From Modestobacter lapidis (lineage in GTDB: Bacteria > Actinomycetota > Actinomycetes > Mycobacteriales > Geodermatophilaceae): a stretch of 64,000 nt of DNA. Under the pieces are notes generated by a model. That model had not been told where the DNA came from, searched no databases, and saw only the letters and a program-made list of their open reading frames with translations. Below, piece after piece: positions 1 to 8,504 of the stretch (the first letter of the stretch is position 1; every line of letters begins with the position of its first letter). Location: assembly GCA_019779905.1 (NCBI GenBank), contig JABAKE010000005.1, forward strand, positions 124,001-188,000. The letters are read 5' to 3'. Position numbers and translations under genes: made by a program.

Positions 1-1
1 C

Positions 2-483
2 TTCCTGACCGGCCGTGGGTGGAAGCACGTGATGGGAACGGGCTCCGGGGCCGGGCAGCGCCCGCACCTGACGCTGCACGACGAGCTGCTGGGGTTCGGC
101 CGCTCCTCGTCCACGCCGGCGGCCTGCGCCGACTACCGCCGCGGCTACCTGACGGGCATGGTGCGCGGTGATGGTCACCTGGCGACCTACCGGTACGCCC
201 GGGCCGGCCGGGCGCACGGCGATGTGCACCGGCGATGGAGGACCGGCGCCGGGCGAACGGCCTCGCCACGGTCCGGCTGCGCGGCGGGCTGGTCGAGCAC
301 CTCCGCTTCATCCACCTGGTCGACCCGGCGATCCGCCGGAAGTGTGGAGTGCAGGGAACCGCCATCAAGTCCTCGGCGGACCTCCGCGTCACTGCGGTCG
401 AGGACATCGGGACCGAGATGCCCATGTTCGACATCGCCACCGGTACCGGCGACTTCATCGTGAACGGCGTGGTCAGCCACAAC
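2..483 (+). other. Degenerate LAGLIDADG intein with internal out-of-frame deletion
   Basis: In frame 2, bases 2-232 encode intein sequence including a first LAGLIDADG-type motif (GYLTGMVRGDG, about 143-175) and end at AHGDVHR. In frame 1, from base 235, the sequence resumes at EDRRRANG and continues through a normal intein C-terminus (MFDIATGTGDFI, then VVSHN at 469-483) directly followed by Cys+1. From memory, full-length inteins of this family carry the second endonuclease motif between these two segments. That middle part is missing here, and the join shifts frame. The splice-site His-Asn and Cys+1 are intact, but they can no longer be joined to the N-terminal half. Confidence 0.75.
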
Positions 484-1236
484 TGCTTCGCCCGGGGCAC
501 GCACGAGTGGCTGGAGCTCGACAGCGGCGCCGAATTCGACCAGCAGATCGTGGTCAAGACCAACCTCGTCGAGGTGCTGCGCCGCGAGCTGGGCCGTCCG
601 TCCTGGAAGCGCGAGCACGTCGCGCCGGGCACCAACACCGACCCGTACCAGCGGGCCGAGGGTAGGTACCGGCTGATGCCCGGGGTCATCGACGCGCTGG
701 CCCGGTCGGGCACGCGGTTCTCCATCCTCACCAAGGGCACGCTGGCCCGCCGCGATCTGCCCCTGCTGACCGCGGCGGCCCTGGACGTGCCGATCGGCAT
801 GGGCGTCTCGATGGCCATCGGGGACGACGGCCTGCACGCCGCGCTGGACCCCGGCGCCCCCACCCCCCGCGCCCGGCTGGAGCTGGTCCGCGCCATCACC
901 GACGCCGGGCTGCCCTGCGGGGTGTTCCTCGCCCCGGTGCTGCCCGGGCTGACCGACCGCCTCGACCACCTGGAGGCGGCGATCGACGCGATCGCCGAGG
1001 CCGGCGCCACCGGGGTCACCGTGCTGGCGCTGCACCTGCGCCCCGGCGCCCGCGAGTGGTTCACCAGCTGGCTGGTCCGCGAGCACCCTGCGCTGGTCAG
1101 CCGGTACCGGGCGCTCTACGGGCGCGACGCGTACGTGCCGGCCGAGCACCGCAGCTGGCTGGCCCGCCGGGTCGCCCCGATCCTGGCCCGGCACGGGCTG
1201 GACCGGCAACGGGGCGGTACCGCCCGGGGCATGACC

Positions 1237-1281
1237 GGGAGCAGTGCAGCCGGGAGCAGTGCAGCCGGGAGCAGTGCAGCC
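1237..1281 (+). repeat. Three tandem 15-bp units in the radical SAM 3' end
   Basis: Three exact copies of GGGAGCAGTGCAGCC run head to tail and encode GSSAA three times in the tail of the radical SAM protein. They are in frame, so copy-number changes would not disturb the reading frame. Confidence 0.9.
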
Positions 1282-1429
1282 GGGAACGGCCAGGTCGCGG
1301 CAGGGGCGGCGACCGGGCTGCCCGGGGGCGAATCGGCCGGCCTCCCGCCGGGCAGCCTGCCCGGCATCCGTCCGGCCCCGGCCGGCTCACGAGCCTGCTC
1401 GGCCGAGCAGCTCACCCTCTGCTGAGCGG

Positions 1430-2275
1430 TCAACCCGCCAGCCTGGCCGCGCGGCTGACGCTGCGCAGCGCCCGGGTGGCCCCCCGGGCGGCGACCGGGG
1501 CGGCGCCGCCGGCCAACGCCAGCCGGCGGTAGGAGTCGTAGGAGAGGGCGAGGTACCCGGCGGCCACCGCCTCGGCGGAGCTCCGCCGGCGCTCCGGGGT
1601 GGTGGCCCTGAGGTTCAGCGCCGTCCGGACGGCATGCTTGGCGAAGGTCACCTGCAGCGCCTGCGGGGACAGTTGCCCGCCGACATGGGAGGCAAGTCCG
1701 GGGCCCCGGCGCAACGCGGGCAGCACCCAGGGGCTGGCGGCCAGGGCCGGGAACCTGTTGCGCAGCGACTCCCAGGCATGCCACGCGGTCAGCGCACCGG
1801 GCACCTGCCACTCGCCGTCGTCGGTGCTGACGACCAGCCGGCGGGTGGTGGCCCGGACCTGGTCGCGGCGCAGATCGCGGAACTGGGCGATCGGCGCCGG
1901 CCAGCTCAGCGCGATGGCGCACCAGCACACGGCGCGCAGGTGCTCGGCCTCCCCGCCGCGGACCTGGATCAGCGGCCGCAGGTCGAGCGTCGGCGGATCC
2001 GGTTCGGGGGTCGGCGGGAGGGGCAGGTCGAGCCCGCCGTACCGGGCGACCTTGCTGTAGAGCGTCACCGTCGCGGGCTTCCAGCCGCGGGCAGCGGCGA
2101 GCGGGTCGAGCCCTGTCTCGGCCAGCTGGTCGGGGCCCAGATCCTGCTCGAGGGCCGCCTCGACCAGCCGGCGCCACTGGTCCTCGTAGTGCTCCGGCGG
2201 GCTCAGCCGGCGCCAGGCACGGGCGGGGGGCGGAGCCGGCATATCGGGCAGCGGCGGCTGCCACTCACCTCGCAT
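1430..2275 (-). CDS. Hypothetical protein, faint resemblance to tyrosine recombinases
   Basis: A 281-aa soluble protein of unknown function. The N-terminal half (about 30-85) is helical and ends TVTLYSKVARYGG, reminiscent of the DNA-binding domain of phage-type integrases. A central stretch (about 120-150) with LRAVCWCAIALSW and QFRDLRRDQVR resembles the start of the catalytic domain. A late LSPQALQVTFAKHA plus SYDSYRRLAL sits where the C-terminal catalytic box would be. The complete R-H-R-Y set is not visible, so it may be a decayed or repurposed recombinase or something unrelated. It converges on the broken radical SAM gene with a 4-base gap. The 16-bp dispersed motif lies 12 bases upstream of its ATG, and only a weak ribosome site is present. 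Confidence 0.55.
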   Translation of the reverse strand: MRGEWQPPLPDMPAPPPARAWRRLSPPEHYEDQWRRLVEAALEQDLGPDQLAETGLDPLAAARGWKPATVTLYSKVARYGGLDLPLPPTPEPDPPTLDLRPLIQVRGGEAEHLRAVCWCAIALSWPAPIAQFRDLRRDQVRATTRRLVVSTDDGEWQVPGALTAWHAWESLRNRFPALAASPWVLPALRRGPGLASHVGGQLSPQALQVTFAKHAVRTALNLRATTPERRRSSAEAVAAGYLALSYDSYRRLALAGGAAPVAARGATRALRSVSRAARLAG

Positions 2276-2286
2276 GATCCAACTCT

Positions 2287-2306
2287 ACCGTTATCCCCAA
2301 CAAAAG
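2287..2306 (-). repeat. Dispersed 16-bp motif, copy A (TGTTGGGGATAACGGT on minus strand)
   Basis: The minus strand reads CTTTTGTTGGGGATAACGGT. All 20 bases are shared with the copy at 29229-29248, and the last 16 with the copy at 43046-43061. It lies between the recombinase-like ORF and plsC. Function unknown. Confidence 0.85.
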
Positions 2307-2477
2307 TCTCGACTGATTTTTGTGAACACCTACCACCGTCGCCCACCGAGAGGAGCACGGTGCGGCAGTAAAAGGGCCGAGCGCTCCCCGGCGAGCGGTC
2401 CGGGACACCGACGTCCCGGTGGGCGGGTGCACGAGGAGGCCGCTCCCACCCGGGTGCGGCCCGTTATGGTCCCGACC

Positions 2478-3347
2478 ATGTACACCGCGAGCTGGCACGA
2501 CGTCGTGCGCCGCAACCTCTTCGGGCCGCACCCCGACCGGCGGGACCGGCCCTACCGGCTGGTCATCCGGGTGGCGCTCGTCGTCTTCCGGCTGTTCGGC
2601 TTCCGGTTCGACGTCCGCGGCTCCGAGCACGTGCCGACCACCGGTGGCGCTGTCCTGTGCAGCAACCACGTCAGCTACCTCGACTTCACCTTCCTCGGTC
2701 TGGGCGCGCTGCCCCAGCACCGGTTGGTGCGGTTCATGGCCAAGGCATCGGTATTCCACCACTGGTTCTCCGGGCCCTTCATGCGCGCCATGCAGCACAT
2801 CCCGGTCGACCGCAAGGCGGGGACGGCGGCGTTCGAGGCCGCGGTGCGGGCGCTGCAGGACGGGCACGTCATCGGCGTCTTCCCCGAGGCGACCATCAGC
2901 AGCTCGTTCACCCTCAAGGACCTCAAGGCCGGCGCCGCCCGGATGGCCGTGGACTCCGGTGTGCCGATCCTGCCCGCCGCGGTCTGGGGCGGGCAGCGGA
3001 TCGCCACCAAGCGCCGCAAGATCGTGCTGCGCCGAGGGGTGGCGATCACCGTGATCATCGGCGAACCGCTCGTCCCGGAGCCGGGGGAGAAGGTGCAGGC
3101 CCTGCTGCGGCGCACGAAGGCCGCGATCGAGGAGCTCGTGGTCGAGGCCCAGCGCACCTACCCCGACCAGCCCGCCGGTCCCGACGACCGCTGGTGGATC
3201 CCGGCGCACCTGGGTGGCACTGCACCGACCCTGGAGGAGGCCGCCGTGATCGATCTCAGGCACGCCGACGGCCACAAGGTCCACGTGCCGCGGCCGCATC
3301 CGGCCCGGCGGCTCGCCGCGCTGGTCAGCCGGCGCCGCGGCCGCTGA
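2478..3347 (+). CDS. 1-acylglycerol-3-phosphate O-acyltransferase family protein
   Basis: A 289-aa PlsC-type acyltransferase that probably transfers an acyl group to a lysophospholipid at the inner membrane face. It has the catalytic HX4D motif NHVSYLD (His64, Asp69) and the substrate-binding FPEATIS block near residue 135, with a hydrophobic N-terminal stretch (about 23-40). The chosen ATG begins MYTASWHD, a typical start for this family. An in-frame ATG 12 bases upstream (2466) cannot be excluded, and neither has a clear ribosome site. It is transcribed away from the recombinase-like gene, and its last 23 bases overlap the convergent lipase-maturation-factor-like gene. Confidence 0.85.
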   Translation: MYTASWHDVVRRNLFGPHPDRRDRPYRLVIRVALVVFRLFGFRFDVRGSEHVPTTGGAVLCSNHVSYLDFTFLGLGALPQHRLVRFMAKASVFHHWFSGPFMRAMQHIPVDRKAGTAAFEAAVRALQDGHVIGVFPEATISSSFTLKDLKAGAARMAVDSGVPILPAAVWGGQRIATKRRKIVLRRGVAITVIIGEPLVPEPGEKVQALLRRTKAAIEELVVEAQRTYPDQPAGPDDRWWIPAHLGGTAPTLEEAAVIDLRHADGHKVHVPRPHPARRLAALVSRRRGR

Positions 3348-4761
3348 GCGTCAGCGGGCCGACCAGCACCCCGAGCGGCTCGCGGTGCCACCAGGCGCCC
3401 GACTCCCGCCGCTCGGCCCAGGTGGTGAACCGGTAGCGGTACCGCACCGCCCGTACCGCGGCCGGCGGCGTCGTCCCGAACGGTGCCGACCGCAGCAGAC
3501 CCAGCGTCGCCGGGTCGGCGGCCAGCAGCTCGTGCAGCAACGGCACGAGCCACCCCCGGCCGTAGCCGGGGTCGATCCCGACGAACCACATCAGCCAGTC
3601 CAGCCGCAGGTGGTACGGCGCCACCTGCGGCGGACGGCGGCGCGGATCGCCGGGCTTGCCGCGGAACTCGTACTCGCGCCAGACCGTGCCCGGGCCGGGG
3701 GCCGGGTCGTCGGTGGCCTCGAGGACGACCTCGTAGCGGACGCGGGTGACCGACCCGAACGCCCCGTAGCTGTTGACCAGCCGCAGCGGGTCATGGGTGG
3801 TGTTCATCCGCTGCCGGGGCGACAGCAGGTTGCGCACCGGCGCCCAGCTCAGCACCGCGACCACGCCGGTGAGGACGATGGTCAGCGCGGTGAACCAGGT
3901 GGGGGAGTCGAGGTCGGCCGGCGGATCGACGGGCAGGACGGCGGCGTACCAGCGGCCGTCGATCACCGAGAGCGCGATGACCAGCGTCAGCAGGTTCAGC
4001 CAGGCGAAGTTGCCGCTGACGATCAGGTACCCCTGGGCGACCACCATCACGAGTGCGGCGATGCTCGCGACCGGCTGGGGTGCCAGCAGGCCGAAGACGA
4101 CGACCAGCTGGGTGGCGTGGTTGGCCAGCGTCTCCGCCTTGTGCAGCCGCGGAGGGAGCCGGTGGAACCACCAGCTGGCCGGGTTGGGCAGCGGCTGGGT
4201 CTCGTGGTGGTACGCCAGGCAGGTGAGGTCCCGCCAGCACCGGTCGCCCCGCATCTTGATCAGCCCGGCGCCGAACTCCAGCCGGAACAGCAGCCAGCGC
4301 AGCAGCCACAGCACCAGCAGCGGCGGCGCGACCGACGCCGGGCCGAGGAAGACCGCGAGAAACCCGGCCTCCACCAGCAGCGTCTCCCAGCCGAAGCCGT
4401 ACCAGACCTGACCCACGTTGACGATGGAGAGGTACAGGGCCCAGAGCACCAGCCACAGCGCCATCCAGCCCGGCAGCGGCAGCCGATCGGCCACCCCGAG
4501 CAGCGCGGCGGCCGACAGCGCGATGCCGGCCCAGCAGCAGCCGGCGAAGAAGCGATCCGACCAGTGCAGGTGGAACACGCTGGGAGAGCGGCGGAACGTC
4601 GTCCGGGTCAGGTACCGCGGCACCGGGGTGAGCCCGTCGGTGCCGATCAGCGGCCGGAACTGCCGCAGCGCGGCCACGAAGGCGATGAGGTAGACCAGCG
4701 CCACGCCGCGGGTGAACACCAGCCGGCTCAGCCAGGCGCCCGGATCCGCTGCCCAGTCCAT
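3325..4761 (-). CDS. Lipase maturation factor family membrane protein
   Basis: A 478-aa polytopic membrane protein. The diagnostic block GAGLIKMRGDRCWRDLTCLAYHHETQPLPNP (given here only as its start GAGLIKMRGDRCW and end HHETQPLPNP, about residues 170-200) is followed by a Trp/His-rich FHRLPPRLHK segment, as in vertebrate LMF1/LMF2. Several membrane spans cover residues 15-300, and the C-terminal third is a soluble domain. Eukaryotic members help lipases fold in the ER; the bacterial role is unknown. It lies 12 bases after the acetyltransferase gene upstream, so the two are probably cotranscribed. Its 3' end overlaps plsC. Confidence 0.8.
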   Translation of the reverse strand: MDWAADPGAWLSRLVFTRGVALVYLIAFVAALRQFRPLIGTDGLTPVPRYLTRTTFRRSPSVFHLHWSDRFFAGCCWAGIALSAAALLGVADRLPLPGWMALWLVLWALYLSIVNVGQVWYGFGWETLLVEAGFLAVFLGPASVAPPLLVLWLLRWLLFRLEFGAGLIKMRGDRCWRDLTCLAYHHETQPLPNPASWWFHRLPPRLHKAETLANHATQLVVVFGLLAPQPVASIAALVMVVAQGYLIVSGNFAWLNLLTLVIALSVIDGRWYAAVLPVDPPADLDSPTWFTALTIVLTGVVAVLSWAPVRNLLSPRQRMNTTHDPLRLVNSYGAFGSVTRVRYEVVLEATDDPAPGPGTVWREYEFRGKPGDPRRRPPQVAPYHLRLDWLMWFVGIDPGYGRGWLVPLLHELLAADPATLGLLRSAPFGTTPPAAVRAVRYRYRFTTWAERRESGAWWHREPLGVLVGPLTLSGRGAG

Positions 4762-4773
4762 CCCCGCCTCCGC

Positions 4774-5283
4774 TCACTCCGGCGCGACCAGCCGGAACGC
4801 CTCCAGCTCGACGTCGTACCAGCGCCGCAGCCGGCCCAGCGGCGTCATGCCCAACCGGCGGCAGACCGCCATGGAGGGGTCGTTGCCCGGCCGGACGACG
4901 GCGTAGACCTCGGGCAACCCGCCGTCGAAGGCGCGGTCGACCACCGTCCGCGCGGCCTCGGTGGCGTAGCCGTGCCCCCAACTGTCCGGGTGCAGATGCC
5001 ACCCCACCTCGACCTCGCCGACGCCGTTGGGCAGCGGCTTGAGCAGCACGGTGCCCGCCGGTGCTCCGCCGTCCACGGGGTCGACGGCCCAGCAGCCGTG
5101 CAGCGGGTCCAGCTCGTGCACCCGCTGCCAGCGCTCGACCAGCTCCCGGACCGGCACGCTCGGCGGGCCGCCCAGCCAGCGGACGACCTCCGGACGGCCG
5201 TAGAGGTCCGTGAGCCGGGCGAGGTCACCGGGCTCCGTCGTCCACGCCCGGAGCCGCAGCCGGGCAGTGCACAGCACCTCCAT
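4774..5283 (-). CDS. GNAT family N-acetyltransferase (RimJ/RimL-like)
   Basis: A 169-aa protein with the layout of RimJ/RimL-type acetyltransferases. It has an N-terminal TARLRLRAWTTEDL-like strand-helix opening, a central VGEVEVGWHLHPDSWGHGYATEA segment (about 100-123) containing the acetyl-CoA binding RxxGxG-like turn, and a C-terminal NDPSMAVCRRLGMTPLG segment typical of the last helix and strand. The substrate cannot be deduced. The following gene starts 12 bases downstream on the same strand, and kdd is divergent with a 184-base gap. Confidence 0.8.
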   Translation of the reverse strand: MEVLCTARLRLRAWTTEPGDLARLTDLYGRPEVVRWLGGPPSVPVRELVERWQRVHELDPLHGCWAVDPVDGGAPAGTVLLKPLPNGVGEVEVGWHLHPDSWGHGYATEAARTVVDRAFDGGLPEVYAVVRPGNDPSMAVCRRLGMTPLGRLRRWYDVELEAFRLVAPE

Positions 5284-5467
5284 CGGGGAGGGCTACCGCC
5301 GCCCGTCCACCGGGAAACCCGGCACCGCCCTCCGCACCGTGTCGCCGCCGTCCGCCCCCCACGGCGCGAGGACGGCGACCACAGGGTGCGGCCGGTCGTC
5401 CTCAGCCGGCCGGACGTCGCGCACCGATAGGTTCTCGCGCCATGGGGGCCGAGGGGAGGAGAAGCCG

Positions 5468-6502
5468 GTGAGCTGCACCGCACTGGAGCACAGCCTGGGG
5501 GTGCACCGGGTGCTCGAGCCGCCGGGCGTGCTGCCCCAGGCTGCCCTGCGCCTGGACGCCGACCCCGCGCTGGGCCCCGACGAGGTCCGCATCGCGGTGT
5601 CCCGGCTCGACCTGGACGCGGTCTCCTTCCGGCAGCTGTCCGTGGCGCACGGTGGGGACGGCGACCGGGTGCGCGCCGCGGTGCTGGAGATCGTCGAGCG
5701 ACGCGGGAAGCTGCACGACCCGGTCACCGGCTCCGGCGGGATGCTGATCGGCGTGGTCGACGAGGTGGGCCCCGACTCGCCCCTCGGGCTGCAGCCGGGG
5801 CAGTCCGTCGCCACCCTGGTCCCGCTCACCCTGACCCCGCTGCGGATCACCGACGGCCTGGCCGGCTGGGACGGCCGCAGCGAGCGGGTGCCGGCCAGCG
5901 GGACGGCGATCCTCTTCGCCCGCTCGATCGCCGCGGTGCTGCCCGACGACCTGCCGCGGGAGGTGGTGCTCGCGGTGCTCGACGTCTGCGGCGCGCCGGC
6001 CACCACCGAGCGGGTGGTGGCCCGCTCCGGTCACCGCCCGTCGGTCGCCGTCCTCGGGGCCGCCGGCAAGTCCGGGTGCCTCAGCCTCGCCGCGGCGCGG
6101 GACGCCCGGGCCGGGCACCTGGTCGGCGTCGTCCGGGACGAGCGGGAGGCCGCCGCGCTGCGGGCCGCCGGGCTCGCCGATGAGGTCGTCATCGCCGACG
6201 CCACCGACCCGCTGGCCGTGGCGGCCGCGGTGGACCGGTGCGTCGACGTCACCGTGGTCTGCGTCGATGTGCCCGGCGCCGAGCACGGGGCGGTGCTGAC
6301 CACGGCCGACGGCGGCACCGTGGTCTTCTTCTCCATGGCCACCTCCTTCTCGGCGGCGGCCCTGGGCGCGGAGGGGATGGCAGCAGACGTGACCATGCTC
6401 GTCGGCAACGGCTACACACCGGGGCACGCCGCCCTGGCCCTGGACCTGTACCGGCGGACGCCGGGTGTCCGGGCGCTCATCGACCCGCGGGTCCGCCCAT
6501 GA
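5468..6502 (+). CDS. kdd: L-erythro-3,5-diaminohexanoate dehydrogenase
   Basis: A 344-aa oxidoreductase of the lysine fermentation pathway, which deaminates L-erythro-3,5-diaminohexanoate to 5-amino-3-oxohexanoate with NAD(P). Family hallmarks are the N-terminal HRVLEPPGVLPQAALRLD region, the GSGGMLIGVV block near 95, and a Rossmann motif VAVLGAAGKSG near 195. The GTG start has a strong GGAGGAG ribosome site about 7 bases upstream. Its stop overlaps the start of the amidohydrolase (ATGA), so the two are translationally coupled. The other lysine fermentation genes (kamA, kamDE, kce, kal) are not in this window. Confidence 0.85.
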   Translation: MSCTALEHSLGVHRVLEPPGVLPQAALRLDADPALGPDEVRIAVSRLDLDAVSFRQLSVAHGGDGDRVRAAVLEIVERRGKLHDPVTGSGGMLIGVVDEVGPDSPLGLQPGQSVATLVPLTLTPLRITDGLAGWDGRSERVPASGTAILFARSIAAVLPDDLPREVVLAVLDVCGAPATTERVVARSGHRPSVAVLGAAGKSGCLSLAAARDARAGHLVGVVRDEREAAALRAAGLADEVVIADATDPLAVAAAVDRCVDVTVVCVDVPGAEHGAVLTTADGGTVVFFSMATSFSAAALGAEGMAADVTMLVGNGYTPGHAALALDLYRRTPGVRALIDPRVRP

Positions 6503-8022
6503 CCCGGGAGGGCCTGCTGGTCGCCGACGTCACGATCGGCGACACCCCGGGCCGCGCCGTCCACCTGGTCGACGGGGCGATCGGCTGGCTCGGCCCGGCC
6601 GCGGACGCGCCGCCCGCCGCCCGCACGGTGTCCGGCGAGGGGGCGCTGCTGACCCCGGCCTTCGTCGACGCCCACGTGCACGCCACCGCCACCGGGCTGG
6701 CGCTCACCGGCCTGGACCTGCACGGCACCGACAGCCTGCGGGCCGCGGTCGGCCGGATCGCCGCGCACGCCGCGGCCGCCCCCACCGGGACGGTGCTGGG
6801 CACCGGCTGGGACGAGACCGACTGGCCCGAGGGCCGCGGTCTGACCCGGGCCGACCTGGACGCCGTGCTGGGCGCCCGACCGGCCTACCTGGCGCGGGTC
6901 GACGTGCACTCCGCCACCGTGTCCACCGCCCTGCTGGACCGGGTGCCGGGGATCACCGCCCTGCCCGGCTACGCCCCGGACGGGCGGCTGCGCCTGGACG
7001 CCCACCACGCCGCCCGGCAGGCCGCCTACGGGTCGGTCCACCCCGACCAGCGCCGGTCCGCCCAGCGGGCGACGCTGCGGGCCGCCGCCGCGCTGGGCAT
7101 CGGCAGCGTGCACGAGATGGCCGGCCCCGAGGTGTCCAGCGCCGAGGACCTCGCCGGGCTGCTGGAGCTGGCCGGCGCGGAGCCCGGGCCGGCGGTGGTC
7201 GGCTACTGGGGCGAGCTGTCCGAACGCGGTGGGCTGGACGTCGTGCGCGAGCTCGGCGTGGCCGGGGCCGGCGGCGACCTGTTCTGCGACGGTGCCTTCG
7301 GCTCGCACACCGCCGCGCTGAGCGCCCCCTACGCCGACCGGCCGGAGACCGCCGGCGCCCTGCGCTTCGACACCGGCTCGCTGGTCGAGCACCTGCGTGC
7401 CTGCACCGCGGCGGGGGTGCAGGCCGGCTTCCACTGCATCGGCGACGCCGCGGTGGCGCAGGTGCTCACCGCCGTCGGCGCCGTCGTCGACGAGCTCGGC
7501 CGGAACGCCGTGCGCGCCTGCCGGCACCGGCTCGAGCATGTGGAGATGGTCGACGAGGACGCCATCGAGCGGATGCGCCGGTGGGGAATGGTCGCCAGCG
7601 TCCAACCGGCCTTCGACGCCGCCTGGGGTGGGGACGCCGGCATGTACGCCGAGCGGCTCGGTGCCGACCGGGCGGCCGGCTGCAACCCGCTGGCCGACCT
7701 GGTCGATGCCGGGGTGGCCGTGGCGCTGGGCAGCGACGCCCCGGTGACCCCGCTCGACCCATGGGGCGGCGTGCACGCCGCCGTCGACCACCGGACCCCG
7801 GGTGCGGGGCTACGCCCCTTCGATGCCTTCGACGCGGCCACCCACGGCGGCTGGCACGCCGTTCGGGCCGAGCATCCCGACGGCCCGCTCGCCGTCGGCG
7901 CCTGGGCGCACCTGGCGCTCTGGGCGACCGAGCGACCGCTGTCCGCCGTCCTCGCTGCCCGGGCGCGGCCCGCCTGCCGGCAGCTGCTCGTCGCCGGCCA
8001 GTTGATCGGAGCCGCACGATGA
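6499..8022 (+). CDS. Amidohydrolase family protein (YtcJ-like)
   Basis: A 507-aa metal-dependent hydrolase. FVDAHVHA (about 54-61) gives the HxH metal ligands. Later GFHCIGDAA, HRLEHVEM and LGSDAPVTPLDPW (about 410-425) supply the remaining His and Asp expected in the YtcJ-type amidohydrolase barrel. A beta-sandwich surrounds the barrel at both ends. It overlaps kdd by four bases, which suggests a substrate linked to the same catabolic route, but none can be named. A strong hairpin follows 15 bases after the stop. Confidence 0.85.
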   Translation: MTREGLLVADVTIGDTPGRAVHLVDGAIGWLGPAADAPPAARTVSGEGALLTPAFVDAHVHATATGLALTGLDLHGTDSLRAAVGRIAAHAAAAPTGTVLGTGWDETDWPEGRGLTRADLDAVLGARPAYLARVDVHSATVSTALLDRVPGITALPGYAPDGRLRLDAHHAARQAAYGSVHPDQRRSAQRATLRAAAALGIGSVHEMAGPEVSSAEDLAGLLELAGAEPGPAVVGYWGELSERGGLDVVRELGVAGAGGDLFCDGAFGSHTAALSAPYADRPETAGALRFDTGSLVEHLRACTAAGVQAGFHCIGDAAVAQVLTAVGAVVDELGRNAVRACRHRLEHVEMVDEDAIERMRRWGMVASVQPAFDAAWGGDAGMYAERLGADRAAGCNPLADLVDAGVAVALGSDAPVTPLDPWGGVHAAVDHRTPGAGLRPFDAFDAATHGGWHAVRAEHPDGPLAVGAWAHLALWATERPLSAVLAARARPACRQLLVAGQLIGAAR

Positions 8023-8036
8023 CGACCCGGCTCCGG

Positions 8037-8076
8037 GCTTCCTGTACCGAAGCCCGGGGCTTTCGGTACAGGAAGC
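8037..8076 (+). terminator. Perfect 15-bp stem hairpin after the amidohydrolase gene
   Basis: GCTTCCTGTACCGAA pairs exactly with TTCGGTACAGGAAGC around a 10-base GC-rich loop. It lies just after the kdd-amidohydrolase operon and is a good candidate terminator. No U-tract follows, as is common in high-GC actinobacteria. Confidence 0.75.
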
Positions 8077-8504
8077 GCCCGGACGACGGCCGTCAAGGGC
8101 TCGCTCGGTAACGATCTGGTCACAGGTCGCACCGAAGCCCTCCGGTGCTTGGTGCGTCGACCAGCGCTCTCTATGGTCGGTCCGCGTCACACCCGGGACA
8201 TCCGGCGTGTCGTGCCTCTCCGGCACAGCCACACGTGGGGCCCCGCGCCACCAGACAACGGTGGACCGGCCGCAGCCAGCGACCGTCCCACCGGCCCGAA
8301 GGCGCGGGGTGCCCCGCGGGTGGCTCGCCCGGGCGAGCGCCCCCGTACGTGCCCGGCGACGGACGCCTCCGTCGCCCCACCGGGACGCCTGCGCGGGATG
8401 GGATGCTGGGCGGGGTCGTCGCGACGCAGCGGCGGCCCGGCCCCGTCCGACCGGTGCGGGGCCACCTGAGGTGGACCCGGGAACGCCGGGCGGTGGGAGG
8501 GACG
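8077..8504 (+). other. Gene-free interval upstream of lnt
   Basis: No convincing gene was seen in these 428 bases; open frames here lack homology and ribosome sites. Bases 8108-8123 hold an imperfect direct repeat, GTAAC-N6-GTCAC, resembling the GTAAC-type repeats bound by MtrA in other actinobacteria. A short imperfect hairpin (GCACCGAAGC with GCTTGGTGC) follows at 8129-8155. The lnt promoter probably lies in this interval. Confidence 0.35.

Larger units (their letters stand above)
1..1425 (+). pseudogene. Rv2578c-family radical SAM protein gene, intein-interrupted and frameshifted (5' end outside window)
   Basis: The 3' part (bases 484-1425) encodes the C-terminal extein of an Rv2578c-type radical SAM protein. 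It begins CFARGTHEWLEL, where the first Cys would be the third cluster cysteine of the CxxxCxxC motif, followed by a TIM-barrel-like stretch with YQRAEGRYRLM. The 5' part is intein sequence read in frame 2 from base 2. The two parts are in different frames and meet near base 232, so the gene as read cannot give one polypeptide. The rest is uninterrupted and carries no stop, so the lesion is recent or an assembly error. The C-terminus ends in a low-complexity tail with a GSSAA repeat. The cellular role of this family is not established. Confidence is high for the family and good for the lesion. Confidence 0.8.

Noticed and set aside
1237-1281. CRISPR-like array
   Set aside because: The units are directly adjacent with no spacers and encode an in-frame GSSAA repeat.
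2287-2306. TTATCCCCA as a DnaA box, suggesting an origin
   Set aside because: Single, off-consensus and not clustered; no dnaA or dnaN nearby, and dif indicates the terminus.
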